Shown in pieces: positions 12,078 through 22,156 of a stretch of DNA of 64,000 nt. This DNA is from Ceratopteris richardii. Lineage: Eukaryota > Streptophyta > Polypodiopsida > Polypodiales > Pteridaceae. The notes beneath the pieces were generated by a model. The model did no database searches. It was given only the letters and a program-made list of their open reading frames with translations, and had not been told where the DNA came from. Made by a program: the position numbers and the translations under genes. Within the stretch, counting starts at the first letter, position 1. The number at the start of each line of letters is the position of its first letter. The stretch spans positions 47,055,556 to 47,119,555 of the forward strand of contig CM035437.1 of NCBI GenBank assembly GCA_020310875.1, given 5' to 3'.

Positions 12078-13100
12078 CTACTCATGAGAAGATGGGTCAA
12101 AACTGCAAACAGTAGTAAACGCCCATTCTTCTTCCTGCACAAGATTAACAGGCTCTGTTTTTGGTGTAGAGGCCTCTGCAACAACCATTCCAGCCTCTTT
12201 CTTCTTTGCCTCTTTAGCAGCCAGCTTTGGACAGTTCTTTATGATATGATCATTTCCTTTACAGTACTTGCAAAACAATTTCTGCTTTTCTGATTTCTTT
12301 TCATCTTTTTCTTCCCTCTTCGATTGTGTAGAATTAGCAGATTTTTGCTTACTAGTTGAAGAGCTCCATTTTCCTTTGCCCTTCTAACTAGCCAGGAAAG
12401 CTTGATCTACAACATGCATAATGGACCTGTTCTACCTCGACTGATCTTCTTGCAACAGAACAAAAGACTAACTCCTCAAATGAGAAGGCATTTGGATTGC
12501 CTTTCATCATCAACCAAAGAGTAGAAGCAAAACTTTGATATGAATCAGGAAGACCATTCAGAACGGTCTACACAAGTGAGCTATCTGGTATACTTCATCA
12601 ACAAAAATCAACTATTCCTTCAAGTCTTTGATCTTTGTTAGAAAATTGTCCATAGAATCACCTTCATTCATGTGCTCACTCTCCAATTGTTTTCGGAGGT
12701 AAGCAACATGAGCCTCATTCCTAGCTTGGTACAATGTGGTAAGTGTATCCCAAGCATCCTTAGCTATTCTACAAGAGCGAATGTGAGGAATAATTGCATG
12801 TTTGACAGACAAAGCTATCAATGCATATGCCCGAGCATCTCTGCCATCCCAACGATTTTTCTCTGTAGTAGGTGCAACAAAAAATGCAGCACGATCAGGA
12901 ATATACATAATATCATCATCTTCGACACCTTCTGCATCAGGTTCAGTACGTGCAGTTGTAATAGTTGTCCCTGCACAATCTTCCACAATCCTTTTGCAAC
13001 CAATACATGTAGCATCATATAAGCCCACAATGGGTAGTTGGTACCATCCAACTTATCCTCAACAACCAACATACGAAATACATCACTGCTTTCAACCATG
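12078..13100 (-). pseudogene. Copia1 gag (UBN2-type) with CCHC zinc knuckle, broken
   Basis: Minus-strand translation shows KLDGTNYPLWAYMM, SRCRIAKDAWDTLTTLY-type sequence (DAWDTLTTLYQARNEAH) and SEHMNEGDSMDNFLTKIKDL. The knuckle is CKYCKGNDHIIKNC at 12,240-12,280. Gag forms the virus-like particle and binds RNA. At least two frame changes and several TAG stops separate the pieces. The same protein with its own set of lesions occurs at 27,540-28,560. Confidence 0.9.
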
Positions 13101-13440
13101 GCCAGTGACTAAAATACCTTGATGCAAAAAATTGAATGTATCTCAAAAAGTTGAACAGAATTGCCCAGATGAGTTCCGCTAAACCTATAGCAGACTTCGA
13201 GACGCTTATACTGGCGAACCAAAACAGGTATATACCTTTGGCACAAAAAGATGAAATAGCTTGCACAAGCGCTGCGATAGTGTGTTCGGAGGCCAAAACG
13301 AGCTCAGATTGCGATTTCGGCACCACAATGCGAAGTTTTTTTTATCTCTGAAACACCTTAAGTATGCTCACCAAATTTCATGCAAATCTGAGATTGCAAC
13401 CGGAGAGGTGTAGATGATGCCTTAGATGAAGCGACAACCT

Positions 13441-13452
13441 ACTCTGATACCA
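13441..13452 (-). promoter_or_regulatory. Copia1 primer binding site
   Basis: Minus-strand TGGTATCAGAGT starts two bases inside the 5' LTR. It matches the 3' end complement of initiator Met tRNA (TGGTATCAGAGC) except at the last base. Confidence 0.85.
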
Positions 13453-13454
13453 AT

Positions 13455-13704
13455 TGTTGAAGTTAGACATCTGTGGAAGCATGCAAACAACACAAGGAAG
13501 AAGAAGAAGAAGCTTGGAGCACAACACACAATACTGAATGTATTACCACTAGAATGTATTACCACTAGAATGTACAAAGATAAGTAGCCTGTTAGGGCAA
13601 TAGGCATATATACAAGCCAGGGGAAAAAAACCTCCTAAAGAGGGAAAAAAGTGCCCCGACGGTCCTAGTGTGTTCACACACATCACCATGTAAATATATC
13701 AACA
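13455..13704 (-). repeat. Copia1 5' LTR
   Basis: 250 bp. It carries a tandem duplication of the segment AATGTATTACCACTAG that is single in the other LTR. The TG...CA ends are intact. Confidence 0.92.
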
Positions 13705-14970
13705 TTTTGTGAAGGTTGCAAAGTTGATCATCTTCTCAAAGATTTCCTTAAAAATCCCAACGTAGTGAAAGTAATGTCCTTGAGCGTGGTTACACACATC
13801 CCTTTAGGTAAAAATAGTGGTAATGTTAGGCCATTCATGAAATTACGTAAGGGAAAACAAGAGCTCATCAAGAGAAGGAATCATCTTCAGGTTTAGATCG
13901 AGATAGTTCAAAGACATCAAGTCAAAGCCAAGCGAAACAACTTGGTGAGAGAAAGAGAACTTAAAAAAATACTCTATGGAAGAAAGGAGAATCCAATTAC
14001 AGGCACCAAGTTGAGACGTTATTCGGGGTAAAGCTTATGAAAACAAGGGCATTTTAAAAAATGTAGTATTCATATGAGAAAATGGAGATGATTTTTTCAC
14101 TCAAGTGGCAAATGAATTGACTAAAGAAGAAGAGATTAAAGTATATAAAGATATATTTTCCTAGTCATACAAAGATGTGAAAGGAGTTAAGAATGACGTA
14201 TGCTCACAATTAGATCCCTATGCTATAGCAATTCTTGAAGGAGGATGGGGAGGAGAATTTGACAAACATTTCCATGAAGAAATGAGTGAAGCCACAATGG
14301 TAAAGGAAACGCCATACATAATATATAAAGAAACTTATTCCATGCAAAAGAGATACAAGAATTTATGGGTCACTATGATACTATCATCATTATTTTATAC
14401 ACATGTACAGGGTGATCCCAAAACCTCTTTATGGTCTAATAAATCACTTTGAGTGGGATAAGGAATGCAAGAAATAATTCGAGGATCTCAAGGAATAATT
14501 AATGGTAGCTCCAATTCTCAAAGTTTGCAACTAGAATAGACGATTCCACATACACATTGATGCTTCTAACTATCTCATAGGATGTATCATAGCCCAACTG
14601 ATGGATAATGGAAAAAATGATTTCCCTTTTGCATATTCAAGGAGACAAAATGGTGGAATTATTCTTTGTTGTTCAGAAAATCCACCATTACTTGTTGACA
14701 AAAAAGTTCAAAATTCTTGCAGATCATCAAGCTATCTTGTATATGGTGAACAAGCCATGCACACTATTGATGGAATATTCCATCGAGGTTTGTTTCTTCT
14801 TGTGGATTATGATTTCAAAGTGGTGGTCAAGAGAGGGAAGTCACACATAAGAGCAGATCATCTCTCTCAGCTAATGAATGAAAAATCCTCACCTATAGTG
14901 AATGAAAATATCCGAGATTCTTATATTTTCAATGTTCAAGTGAATTCAAAGTCGAGGAAATCCTTGGTTT
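13705..14970 (+). pseudogene. G0: decayed gypsy gag end, pol fragments and RNase H (right half)
   Basis: Starts EGCKVDHLLKD, completing the knuckle interrupted at 8,560. Later pieces read ELTKEEEIKVYKDIFS followed by SYKDVKGVKNDVCS, which align with the linker before RT in G1 and G2 (EYRDVFAWSYKDLKGVDPDIC). Most of RT is deleted. VIPKPLYGLINHFEWDKEC, FHIHIDASNYLIGCIIAQ, KFKILADHQAILYMVNKPC and RADHLSQL then correspond to the RT end and RNase H. It stops at about 14,965, where the TR-GAG leader repeat begins. Confidence 0.8.
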
Positions 14971-14989
14971 TTTTTTAATAAAGGAAGTT

Positions 14990-15200
14990 CGGCCTTAGTC
15001 TTGTTATCCGTGAACACAGGTGTAAACGCAGGTTCTGGTTCTGAAACTGAAACAAAAACAGAAACAGAGGCAGAGGCAGAAGCGGACGCGGATGCGGACA
15101 CGGATTCGGATTCGGATTTGGATTTGCAAACAGAGAACGCAAACAATCCCCTCGGCAAACAACCTCCTCCGAAGTGATACGAACCTAGCTGTGATACCAC
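14990..15200 (-). repeat. TR-GAG leader copy A with decayed PBS
   Basis: A (GARNCN)-type degenerate hexamer region followed by minus-strand TGGTATCACAGCTAGGTT at 15,182-15,199. That segment is an iMet-tRNA PBS with two changes. It is a diverged copy of 17,285-17,495. It lies outside LTR A, so LTR A has leader sequence on one side and an element interior on the other. Confidence 0.75.
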
Positions 15201-15666
15201 TGTTATCCGGATCTTTAGTGCATGTACACATAGAGGTAGACAAAAGACAAAAGAGGAATCATAAACAGAGAGACAATCAATACGATATTGGGTGCAATCT
15301 CCCCCTGTGTACTCTGATGGACGAGACTATCAGAGTACCCATATTTATAGGTTTATTTCTATTACGTCCTGAAAATAGAAGTTACATGAGAGCCGTCCCT
15401 TTTAGAAATGAATTTTAGGAAAAACTACTTTATTTACAAAAGGCATCGCTTTCTACATGAACCACTATTTTTACAACAACCTAAATATAACTTATTCTAG
15501 GAGTCTTCGATTTAATCTTCGACTTTATTTATTAATACGCATCCACTTGTATCCATGCCCTCATGCTTCTTCTCCTGCTAGATCAAATACATCCACATTA
15601 AAACCTTCTGGACATTTAAAACATTAAAAATCCATTTAACCTTCCATGATTCCATAATATACAACA
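15201..15666 (-). repeat. TR-GAG LTR copy A
   Basis: 466 bp bounded by TGTTATCCGG...TACAACA. Its right flank on the minus strand reads AACTGGGAGGCA, a polypurine tract. For the unit to its right this is therefore the 3' LTR. The same LTR occurs as copy B (17,497-17,852 plus 24,431-24,545). Confidence 0.88.
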
Positions 15667-15959
15667 TGCCTCCCAGTTAACAAGCAACTGACCTCAGTTG
15701 ATAAATAGAAAAACAGACATGGATGATCAATCACATGTCCCATCACTGAACAATAGTAAGCATGAACCATGTAAAACACATGCATGAAATCAGAAACCTG
15801 AAAGTTTAATGTAATTGGGAATGATATGCAAAAATTAAATGGTCATAATGAGGTGATAAAGTAGTCTTATGTAAGTCAATATTCTAATTAATTTTCAAAA
15901 ATATTTCTAAAGTATTTTCAAAAATTCTATGTGTAAATGCATTACATATAATCAAAGAA

Positions 15960-16895
15960 AATTAAGCTAGCAAAAAGATTGTTGTTGATATGGCTATTGC
16001 AAACAGATCCTCTTGATAAGTAATTGATACTCATTCTCCGCATCATGAGCAAAGGCAATGGCTTCATGAAGCGATGTAGGCTGGCGTGAGTGAAGCTTTG
16101 CTTGAACCTCCTTATATATCCCATCATCATACTTCTTCTTCATAGTATCATTGGAAACATCTTCAAGCAAGCAAAGAGTTACTAAAAAAACCCGTCCGTA
16201 TAGGTTGTCAATGTATCACCTTCCATCCATGTAAATTCAGCCCATAATTGTCATACATGTAGGTTGAACTATAAAGGTAGGAAAGAATCCTTCAACTCTT
16301 CATGAAAAGCCTTCCATGTGCATGGACAATCTCCACGACGACAAAGATCATTCCACCATAGCTGAGCTCTTCCTACCAAATAATTAGTAGCAAACTTAAC
16401 TCTCTTATTTTCTAAATATGACTCATCAGAATAGAAATCATCGAATAAAGAAAGCCATGATAGAACAAATCGGCCATTCTTTCGTCCATTGAATTGGAGC
16501 ATAACATAGCGTTCTTGTATAGCTTGTTGAAGTGATTGAAGTTCTTGGTGCATAATCTCTAAGTGTTAGCAAACTTGACTCTCTTATTTTCTAAATATGA
16601 CTCATCAGAATAGAAATCATCGAATAAAGAAAGCCATGATAGAACAAATCGGCCATTCTTTCGTCCATTGAATTGGAGCATAACATAGCGTTCTTGTATA
16701 GCTTGTTGAAGTGATTGAAGTTCTTGGTGCATAATCTCTAACTGTTGCTCGAATGAAGCTCCAGGTAAAGGTGAATTGCCAAAATCCTCCATCGTTATAA
16801 GGTCTATAACTAGAAAACAAAATCCCTCTTTCAAACTATGTTGGATTCTCAATCTAATAGGATAACTAGAAAGCTTGTCCCGAGAGCTTTCCAAT
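15960..16895 (-). pseudogene. Gypsy-type gag fragment inside TR-GAG (no pol)
   Basis: The minus-strand frame starts at an ATG near 16,894. It gives MEDFGNSPLPGASFEQQLE, GRFVLSWLSLFDDFYSDE, KRVKFA, YLVGRAQLWWNDL and TWKAFHEELKDSF. This is the Retrotrans_gag pattern of Ty3/gypsy elements (WW-L, TW--F---L---F). A second piece (16,000-16,160) reads KKKYDDGIYKEVQAKLHS and SLHEAIAFAHDAENEYQ, the usual C-terminal gag helices. A 179-bp tandem duplication breaks the frame. No protease, RT or integrase sequence lies between the LTRs, so the unit is a non-autonomous gag-only element depending on a partner's pol. Confidence 0.75.
16388..16745 (-). repeat. 179-bp tandem duplication in gag
   Basis: Copy 1 is 16,388-16,566 and copy 2 is 16,567-16,745. 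They are almost identical (one early difference, AACTTAAC versus AACTTGAC). 179 is not divisible by 3, so the duplication itself shifts the frame. Confidence 0.92.
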
Positions 16896-17080
16896 GATAT
16901 ATTATATGCTAAAATCCAAGTTATATAGTGAAAGTTATGCCCTTTTTATGATGCACTTCCCTAGGAAATTTGACGGGCGCTTCCACATGTGTGAGCTTGA
17001 CTTGAGACTTGGAAAAGGAAGAGAGAAGTGAAGTTGATGTTAAATATCACAAAAGGGAGATAGAGTGATAACTCAAAGAG

Positions 17081-17150
17081 ATGGAGTAGTGGTTAAAGTA
17101 CTTCCCTTGTAAATAGGAGGTTGTGGGCTCAAATCCTCCTACCTTAGGGA
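17081..17150 (+). repeat. tRNA-derived (SINE-like) segment
   Basis: TAGTGGTTAAAG (17,088-17,099) fits a Pol III A box and GGGCTCAAATCC (17,126-17,137) fits a B box with one change. The spacing is tRNA-like. The stem pairing is too poor for a functional tRNA gene. It is likely a SINE head or a tRNA-like insertion in the TR-GAG leader. Confidence 0.45.
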
Positions 17151-17284
17151 GTCTAAAACTCTCTATTGCCAGTCAAAATTAAAATTGCCTCGCGCGTAGC
17201 CAATGGCCGCCAATGGTCGCCAAGGGAGCCTTGGGTGCCAATGTTTCCAATGTATTGCCTAAGTTATAGCCTAATTTCTTTGTC

Positions 17285-17495
17285 TTAGTCGATGCCTTGG
17301 AGGCCGCAGGTGTAAATGCAGGTGTAAACGCAGGTTCTGGTTCTGAAACAAAAACAGAAACAAAAATAGAGGTAGAGGTAGAGGCAGAAGCGGACGCAGA
17401 CGCGGATGTGAATTCGGATTCGCGAATAGATAACGCAAACAATCCCCTCGGCAAACAACCTCCTCCGAAGTGATACGAACCTGGCTCTGATACCA
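17285..17495 (-). promoter_or_regulatory. TR-GAG leader copy B with intact PBS
   Basis: Minus-strand TGGTATCAGAGCCAGGTT (17,478-17,495) is an 18-nt match to the iMet-tRNA 3' end complement, one base from the LTR. The leader also holds a degenerate hexamer tract rich in GAGGCN/GCGGAC. Confidence 0.85.
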
Positions 17496-17496
17496 C

Positions 17497-17852
17497 TGTT
17501 ATCCGGATCTTTAGTGCATGCACACAAGGAGGTAGACGGAAGATGAAACAGGAATCATAAACAAAGAGACAATCAACACGATATTGGGTGCAATCTCCCC
17601 TCATGTACTCTGATGGACGAGACTATCAGAGTACCCATATTTATAGGTTTATTTCTATTACGTCTTGAAAGTAGAAGTTACATGAGAGCCCTCGCTTTTA
17701 AAAATGACTTTTAGGAAAAACTACTTTATTTACAAAAGGTGTCACTTTCTAAGCAAACCACTATTTTTACAACAACCTAAATATAACTTATTCTAGAAGT
17801 CTTCGATTTAATCTTCGACTTTATTTATTAATACGCATCCACTTGTATCCAT
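17497..17852 (-). repeat. TR-GAG LTR copy B, first part
   Basis: Matches LTR A from TGTTATCCGG up to TTGTATCCAT, where Copia2 is inserted. The remainder resumes at 24,431 (24,426-24,430 being the last Copia2 bases) with TCCATGCCCTC. Confidence 0.92.
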
Positions 17853-18570
17853 TGTAAGACAATAGTTACGCAATATAACACAGGAGCAATAGCAGAGAAG
17901 ATAACAGATATAGGAGAATCTCAACAATTTTCTACTAGCAGCAAGTACAAAGATGATGGCGTTGTCCACCCGTGCGCTCTCAAGGTAGAGCTTAAGTGGT
18001 GATCTAGACAACTCTAGATAGGGAGATACAAGGTAGAGGTATGCTGGCTCAACTCAATGTCTTAGGTAGTGCAGAAGTCATGTATATATAGGATCATGGG
18101 TGGCCTGCCATGGACGGCTATACATGGGCGGTAGAGCGTGGGCGGCCACCGCCCGCGTAATTGCCATACACGGCTTAGACTGGTTGAACCGACCTAACAA
18201 ATATAAATGATTTCTGACTCCGACAGGGAATATTCCATGGAATATTCCCTTTACCGTCGCGCCGGGGGCGCTGCCCCCGGACCCCCACCAGGGGGCCCGC
18301 TGGCCCCCTGGGACCCCCCAGCCAGGGGGCCCGCTGGCCCCCTTGGACCCCCCAGCCGGGGCTGCTCACCGCTGCCCCGGACCCCACAATTGGGGACCCT
18401 GGTAACTCCCTTTCCTTATAATATCTTACATGGTCCAATATGACCTTCATCCAACATTCAAGTTGGGATTCCCATCAATTGGGTAATGCACGCTTGGCTT
18501 CTCCTCATAAAGGGGGCCTTACAAAATGTGCATACAATCATGAGGGGTAGACATTGATCATACTCTAACA
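17853..18570 (-). repeat. Copia2 3' LTR
   Basis: 718 bp. It contains a minus-strand TATATATA at 18,083-18,090 and a very GC-rich hairpin-prone block at 18,256-18,398. Apparent open frames of 70-90 codons in both LTRs are by-products of the GC block. Confidence 0.95.
18256..18398. repeat. GC-rich palindrome-rich block in the Copia2 LTR (copy 1)
   Basis: Successive self-complementary motifs include CCGGGGGCGCTGCCCCCGG, repeated GGGGGCCCGCTGGCCCCC and CCCCACAATTGGGG. They stand out against AT-rich LTR sequence. The block lies upstream of the TATA box in element orientation, that is, in U3. Copy 2 is at 24,116-24,258. Confidence 0.9.
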
Positions 18571-18583
18571 CCCCCCCTCAATG
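18571..18583 (-). promoter_or_regulatory. Copia2 polypurine tract
   Basis: Minus-strand CATTGAGGGGGGG lies directly before the 3' LTR TGTTAGAG start. Confidence 0.85.
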
Positions 18584-18598
18584 TTTACCGATGATAAA

Positions 18599-21209
18599 TC
18601 AAGTAGTTCTCGGTCCTATGCCCATCTGTTGAAGATGCTTGTTGAGCTGCTCTCTTCCAAGTGCTTTAGTGAATATGTCAGCACAATTTGCCTCTGTTGG
18701 GCAATATTCTAGCTCCACAATTTCATCTTCAATTAGCTCACGAATGTAATGGTACTGTACTTCTATGTGCTTGGTGCGAGCATGAAATACTGGGTTCTTT
18801 GCAATAGCCATACAACTTTGATTATCACACTTGAGTACAATTGGCATATTTGATGGAAAGCCTATATCTGCAAGAATTCTCCTTAACCAGACTGCCTCAC
18901 AAGAAGCAAAACAAGCTGCTTTGTACTCTGCTTCAGTGGAGGAGAGTGCGAGAGTTGGTTGCTTCCTACTTACCCAAGAAAATATTCCTGAACCAAGTGA
19001 GAAACAATATCCAGAAACTGATTTTCTAGAATCACAATCTCCAGCCCAATCTGAATCACAATATCCTTGGAGTGTATCACCTGTGGTATACAAAATACCA
19101 AAATCCAAGGTTCCTGCAATGTACCTTAGAATTCGCATTCCAGCATTCCAGTGACTCTCCTTAGGTTTGTTGGAAAACCTGCTTAACACTCCAACAGCAT
19201 AGCAAATGTCTGGTCTAGTGTTGCACAGAAAAATAAGACTTCCAACGAGCTTCCTATACTTCTTAGCATCTACATCAGGCATGTTATCATCCATAGATAG
19301 CTTATGATTTACCTCCATAGGTGTGCTAGTTGGTTTGCAGTCCATCATTCCAAATGCCTTGAGAATTTCTTTGGAATATTTTTGTTGTGAGATGAAAATG
19401 CCATCCTCCCTTTGCCATACTTCAATTCCCAGACAAAAATGGAGTAGACCTAAGTCTGTCATTTCAAACTCAGTTCCCAAGCTGATCCGAGTTTGATTGA
19501 TGAGTTCCTGATGATCTCCTGTAATGATCAAATCATCTACATATACAATGACAACAACTAGCTTGCTATCCCTTTTCGTTACATACAAGTTAGCATCAGA
19601 AGTACTTCTTTCAAAACCCATATTTTTGAAAAAATGATCAATTCGTTGGTACCAAGCCCGTGGAGCTTGCTTAAGTCCATACAAAGCTTTCTTCAACCTG
19701 CAAACTTTATTTTCTGAATTGGGCACCTCAAAACCTGGTGGTTGAGATACATATACCTCCTCCTTGAGGTGACCATTCAAAAATGCAGATTTGACATCCA
19801 TCTGGAAAATAGGCCAAGACTTTTGTGCAGCTACTGCAAGTACCGTCCGAATAGTTGTCATGCGTGCTGTTGGTGCAAAAGTTTCTTGAACATCAAATCC
19901 TTCAATCTGTGAAAAACCCTGTGCAACTAATCGTGCCTTATACTTTTCTAATGTTCCATCAGCTTTATACTTAACTTTCCAAATCCATTTAGTACCTATT
20001 ACCTTCTTCTTTGGCGGCAAGTCGACTAGATCCCATGTATCATTTTTGAGTATACTATCATACTCAGACTGCATTGCCGCTCTCCAATCTGGATCATCAA
20101 TGGCTTCTTCAATGGTGGTAGGTTCCTTTATCGAACCCATGATATCTGCCATTAGAGCCATGTTAACAATGTGTTCTGAGGCTCTTCTTTGCTCCTCTAT
20201 TCTCTTTGATCTTCGTAATCCATTCGATGATGATTCTGGTGCATCTACATGTGGATTGTGATCATCAAAGAGCTGTTGTGCCCACTTCGGTAGTGGCTTA
20301 CGCTGTGCAGCTACAATTGGTTGGCTTTTTATTGAGGAAATTTCTCCATCAGATGTTTCCTCCTCCTCAACTTTAACCTGTCTTTTGATAGGCACAAGGT
20401 GAGATATTTCTCCGTTTGATGAGATAGTAGATTTACCTTTATCTTCTACTAAGTGTGGTCGTTCATCAAACACCACATCTCGGCTGACAAAAATCTTCCT
20501 TGCCTCAGGATCCCATAACCTGTATGCTTTAGACTCTTCACTATATCCTAGGAAGACACACTTTTTGCTTTTTGAATCCAACTTTGATCTTGTTGAATCA
20601 GGAATATGTGCATAACAGAAACAACCAAAAATTCTGAAATGCAAAACTGAAGGCTTTTTACCAGAATATGCTTCTTGAGGAGTCATCCCCTTCAGAGCTT
20701 TTGTGTAGCTTCGATTGAGGATGTAGACTGCTGTATTGACTGCTTCTGCCCAGAATGAATCAGGCATGTCTTGAGCCTTTAACATACAACGAGCCATTTC
20801 AACTACTGTCCTATTCCTGCGCTCAACAACGCCATTTTGTTGAGGTGTATGAGCTGTGGTAAGTTGCCTTTTCACACCATGCTCCTTACAGTAATTGTTG
20901 AATTCTGTTGACAAGAATTCACCTCCTCTATCTGTTCTAAATTTCTTCAGTTTCCTTCCTGATTCACTTTCTACATACTTATGCCACGCTTTAAATTTTT
21001 CAAAAGCATCAGCCTTCTCTCGAATGAAATAAACCCACATCTTTCTACTATAATCGTCGACTAACAGCAAGAAGTAGAAAGATCCTCCTAAAGCAGGTGT
21101 AGACATTTTACCGCAGAGATCAGCATGTACCAACTCTAGAGGAGCTTGAGATCGATTGCTGGTCTCTCTTGGAAATGCCTTTCGTTGTTGCTTGCCCATC
21201 ATACAAGCT
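18599..21209 (-). pseudogene. Copia2 pol: integrase, reverse transcriptase, RNase H (open frame cut off by the DNA transposon)
   Basis: An 867-residue open frame counted from the first Met (21,202). The integrase core has Asp in LVHADLCG (res. 28), Asp in RTDRGGEF (res. 91) and Glu in [10 protein letters not shown] (res. 127). RT runs from about res. 370 with [35 protein letters not shown] and YVDD near res. 550. RNase H has [18 protein letters not shown] and KCDNQSC, ending [13 protein letters not shown]. All catalytic positions look intact. The upstream part (zinc-binding HHCC and gag) lies across the transposon at 22,157-23,617, so the polyprotein is split. Its products would copy element RNA and integrate the cDNA. 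Confidence 0.95.
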
Positions 21210-22156
21210 CATTAGGGGAAAAAATGAGCCCTGCATGGGCCTTGTAAGGATCCCTAATTTTTAGGGATTAAGATTAGCAAAAAGAGGGTTTAAAGCTAGA
21301 AAAAATACCACTAGTGGTTTTTAGAATAAAATATTTATTCTCAATTTGGTGCTCAGTCCAAATGGGCTCGTTGGCATTTTTTGCCCTTAGATATGATCAC
21401 ATCGACGGTTGTGAGTGTCTTCACTATCTCTGTCACAAGGCGACAAAAAAGCTTCTAAGATATGGACAGTCGTATGCACTCTTGTCCATTAGATGATATG
21501 CTCATGGACGGTCACGATTGGGGACTTAGTGTCTGTCAAAAAAAGACAAAATAGCAAGCATTTAATGAGCTAAGAGAGGTTGTAGACTGGCAGAAGAAGA
21601 CAAAAAACTGGACGCAGCTCCGTCGCGCGATGAAATGACCGCCGTCCGATCGACTTATCATCCGATGGCTTACAAGCGACCTTGGGATCATTTTAAAAGC
21701 AAGTCTTCACAACCATTAGATCAAGCAATGATCCAATGGATGTGATTTAAAGTGGCCCAAACTCCAACCGATTGAATCTCGACCGTTCTTTTTCGGGTCC
21801 ATCCGACGACAGAGATAGAAAGGCGCCTCTTTTCTTGAGTTTCAAAATGGACCATAAGATCCTTGCTACATCCAATGGACAGAATTGCATGCCGACTTTT
21901 TTCTTGATATTTAACATGAGCCATCAGATCTTTGAGTTCATCCAATGGTTATGGTTGCAACTCCAGTCCTATCAAACCACTTTTATAGAAGAACTGATGG
22001 TTTTTAGTCATTGATACCACCTTTGACCACAAAGAAACAAGGGAAGCCTAGGTGATCTAGGCAGTAGACTGTGGCCACCACCCTCTTCTCATTGGTCCAT
22101 CACTAATCACCTCTTAATCTAAAAGGCCCATTCAGGGTTCATTTTTTCCCCTAATG
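21210..22156. mobile_element. Non-autonomous DNA transposon (large MITE-like) inserted in Copia2 pol
   Basis: Ends are inverted copies of CATTAGGGGAAAAAATGA, extending with two mismatches to about 34 bp (continuing CCCTG-ATGGGCCTT). The element is 947 bp with no transposase-like frame. The interior has several degenerate copies of a motif around ATC-AATGG, spaced 60-70 bp apart (21,710-21,960). The Copia2 frame on each side (QEPCE / CMMGKQ) is continuous if the insert is removed. At most one or two bases look duplicated, so the superfamily cannot be set from the TSD. Confidence 0.8.

Larger units (their letters stand above)
8561..13704 (-). mobile_element. Copia1: complete but inactive Ty1/copia LTR retrotransposon nested in G0
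   Basis: LTR ends are TGTTG...CAACA. The 5-bp target duplication TTTTG lies at 8,556-8,560 and again at 13,705-13,709. The order on the minus strand is 5' LTR, PBS, gag with CCHC knuckle, protease, integrase, RT, RNase H, PPT, 3' LTR. This is the copia order. The two LTRs differ at many positions and one carries a 16-bp tandem duplication, so the insertion is not recent. The coding region is broken by numerous frameshifts and stops. Related fragments are at 5,887-6,152 and 27,330-28,775. Confidence 0.95.

Noticed and set aside
17081-17150. A functional tRNA gene
   Set aside because: A- and B-box-like strings are present, but the stems do not pair well and the acceptor end is missing.
18175-18450. 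78-91 codon frames in both Copia2 LTRs
   Set aside because: Produced by the GC-rich palindrome block. They are identical in both LTRs only because the LTRs are identical, with no start context or homologue recognised.
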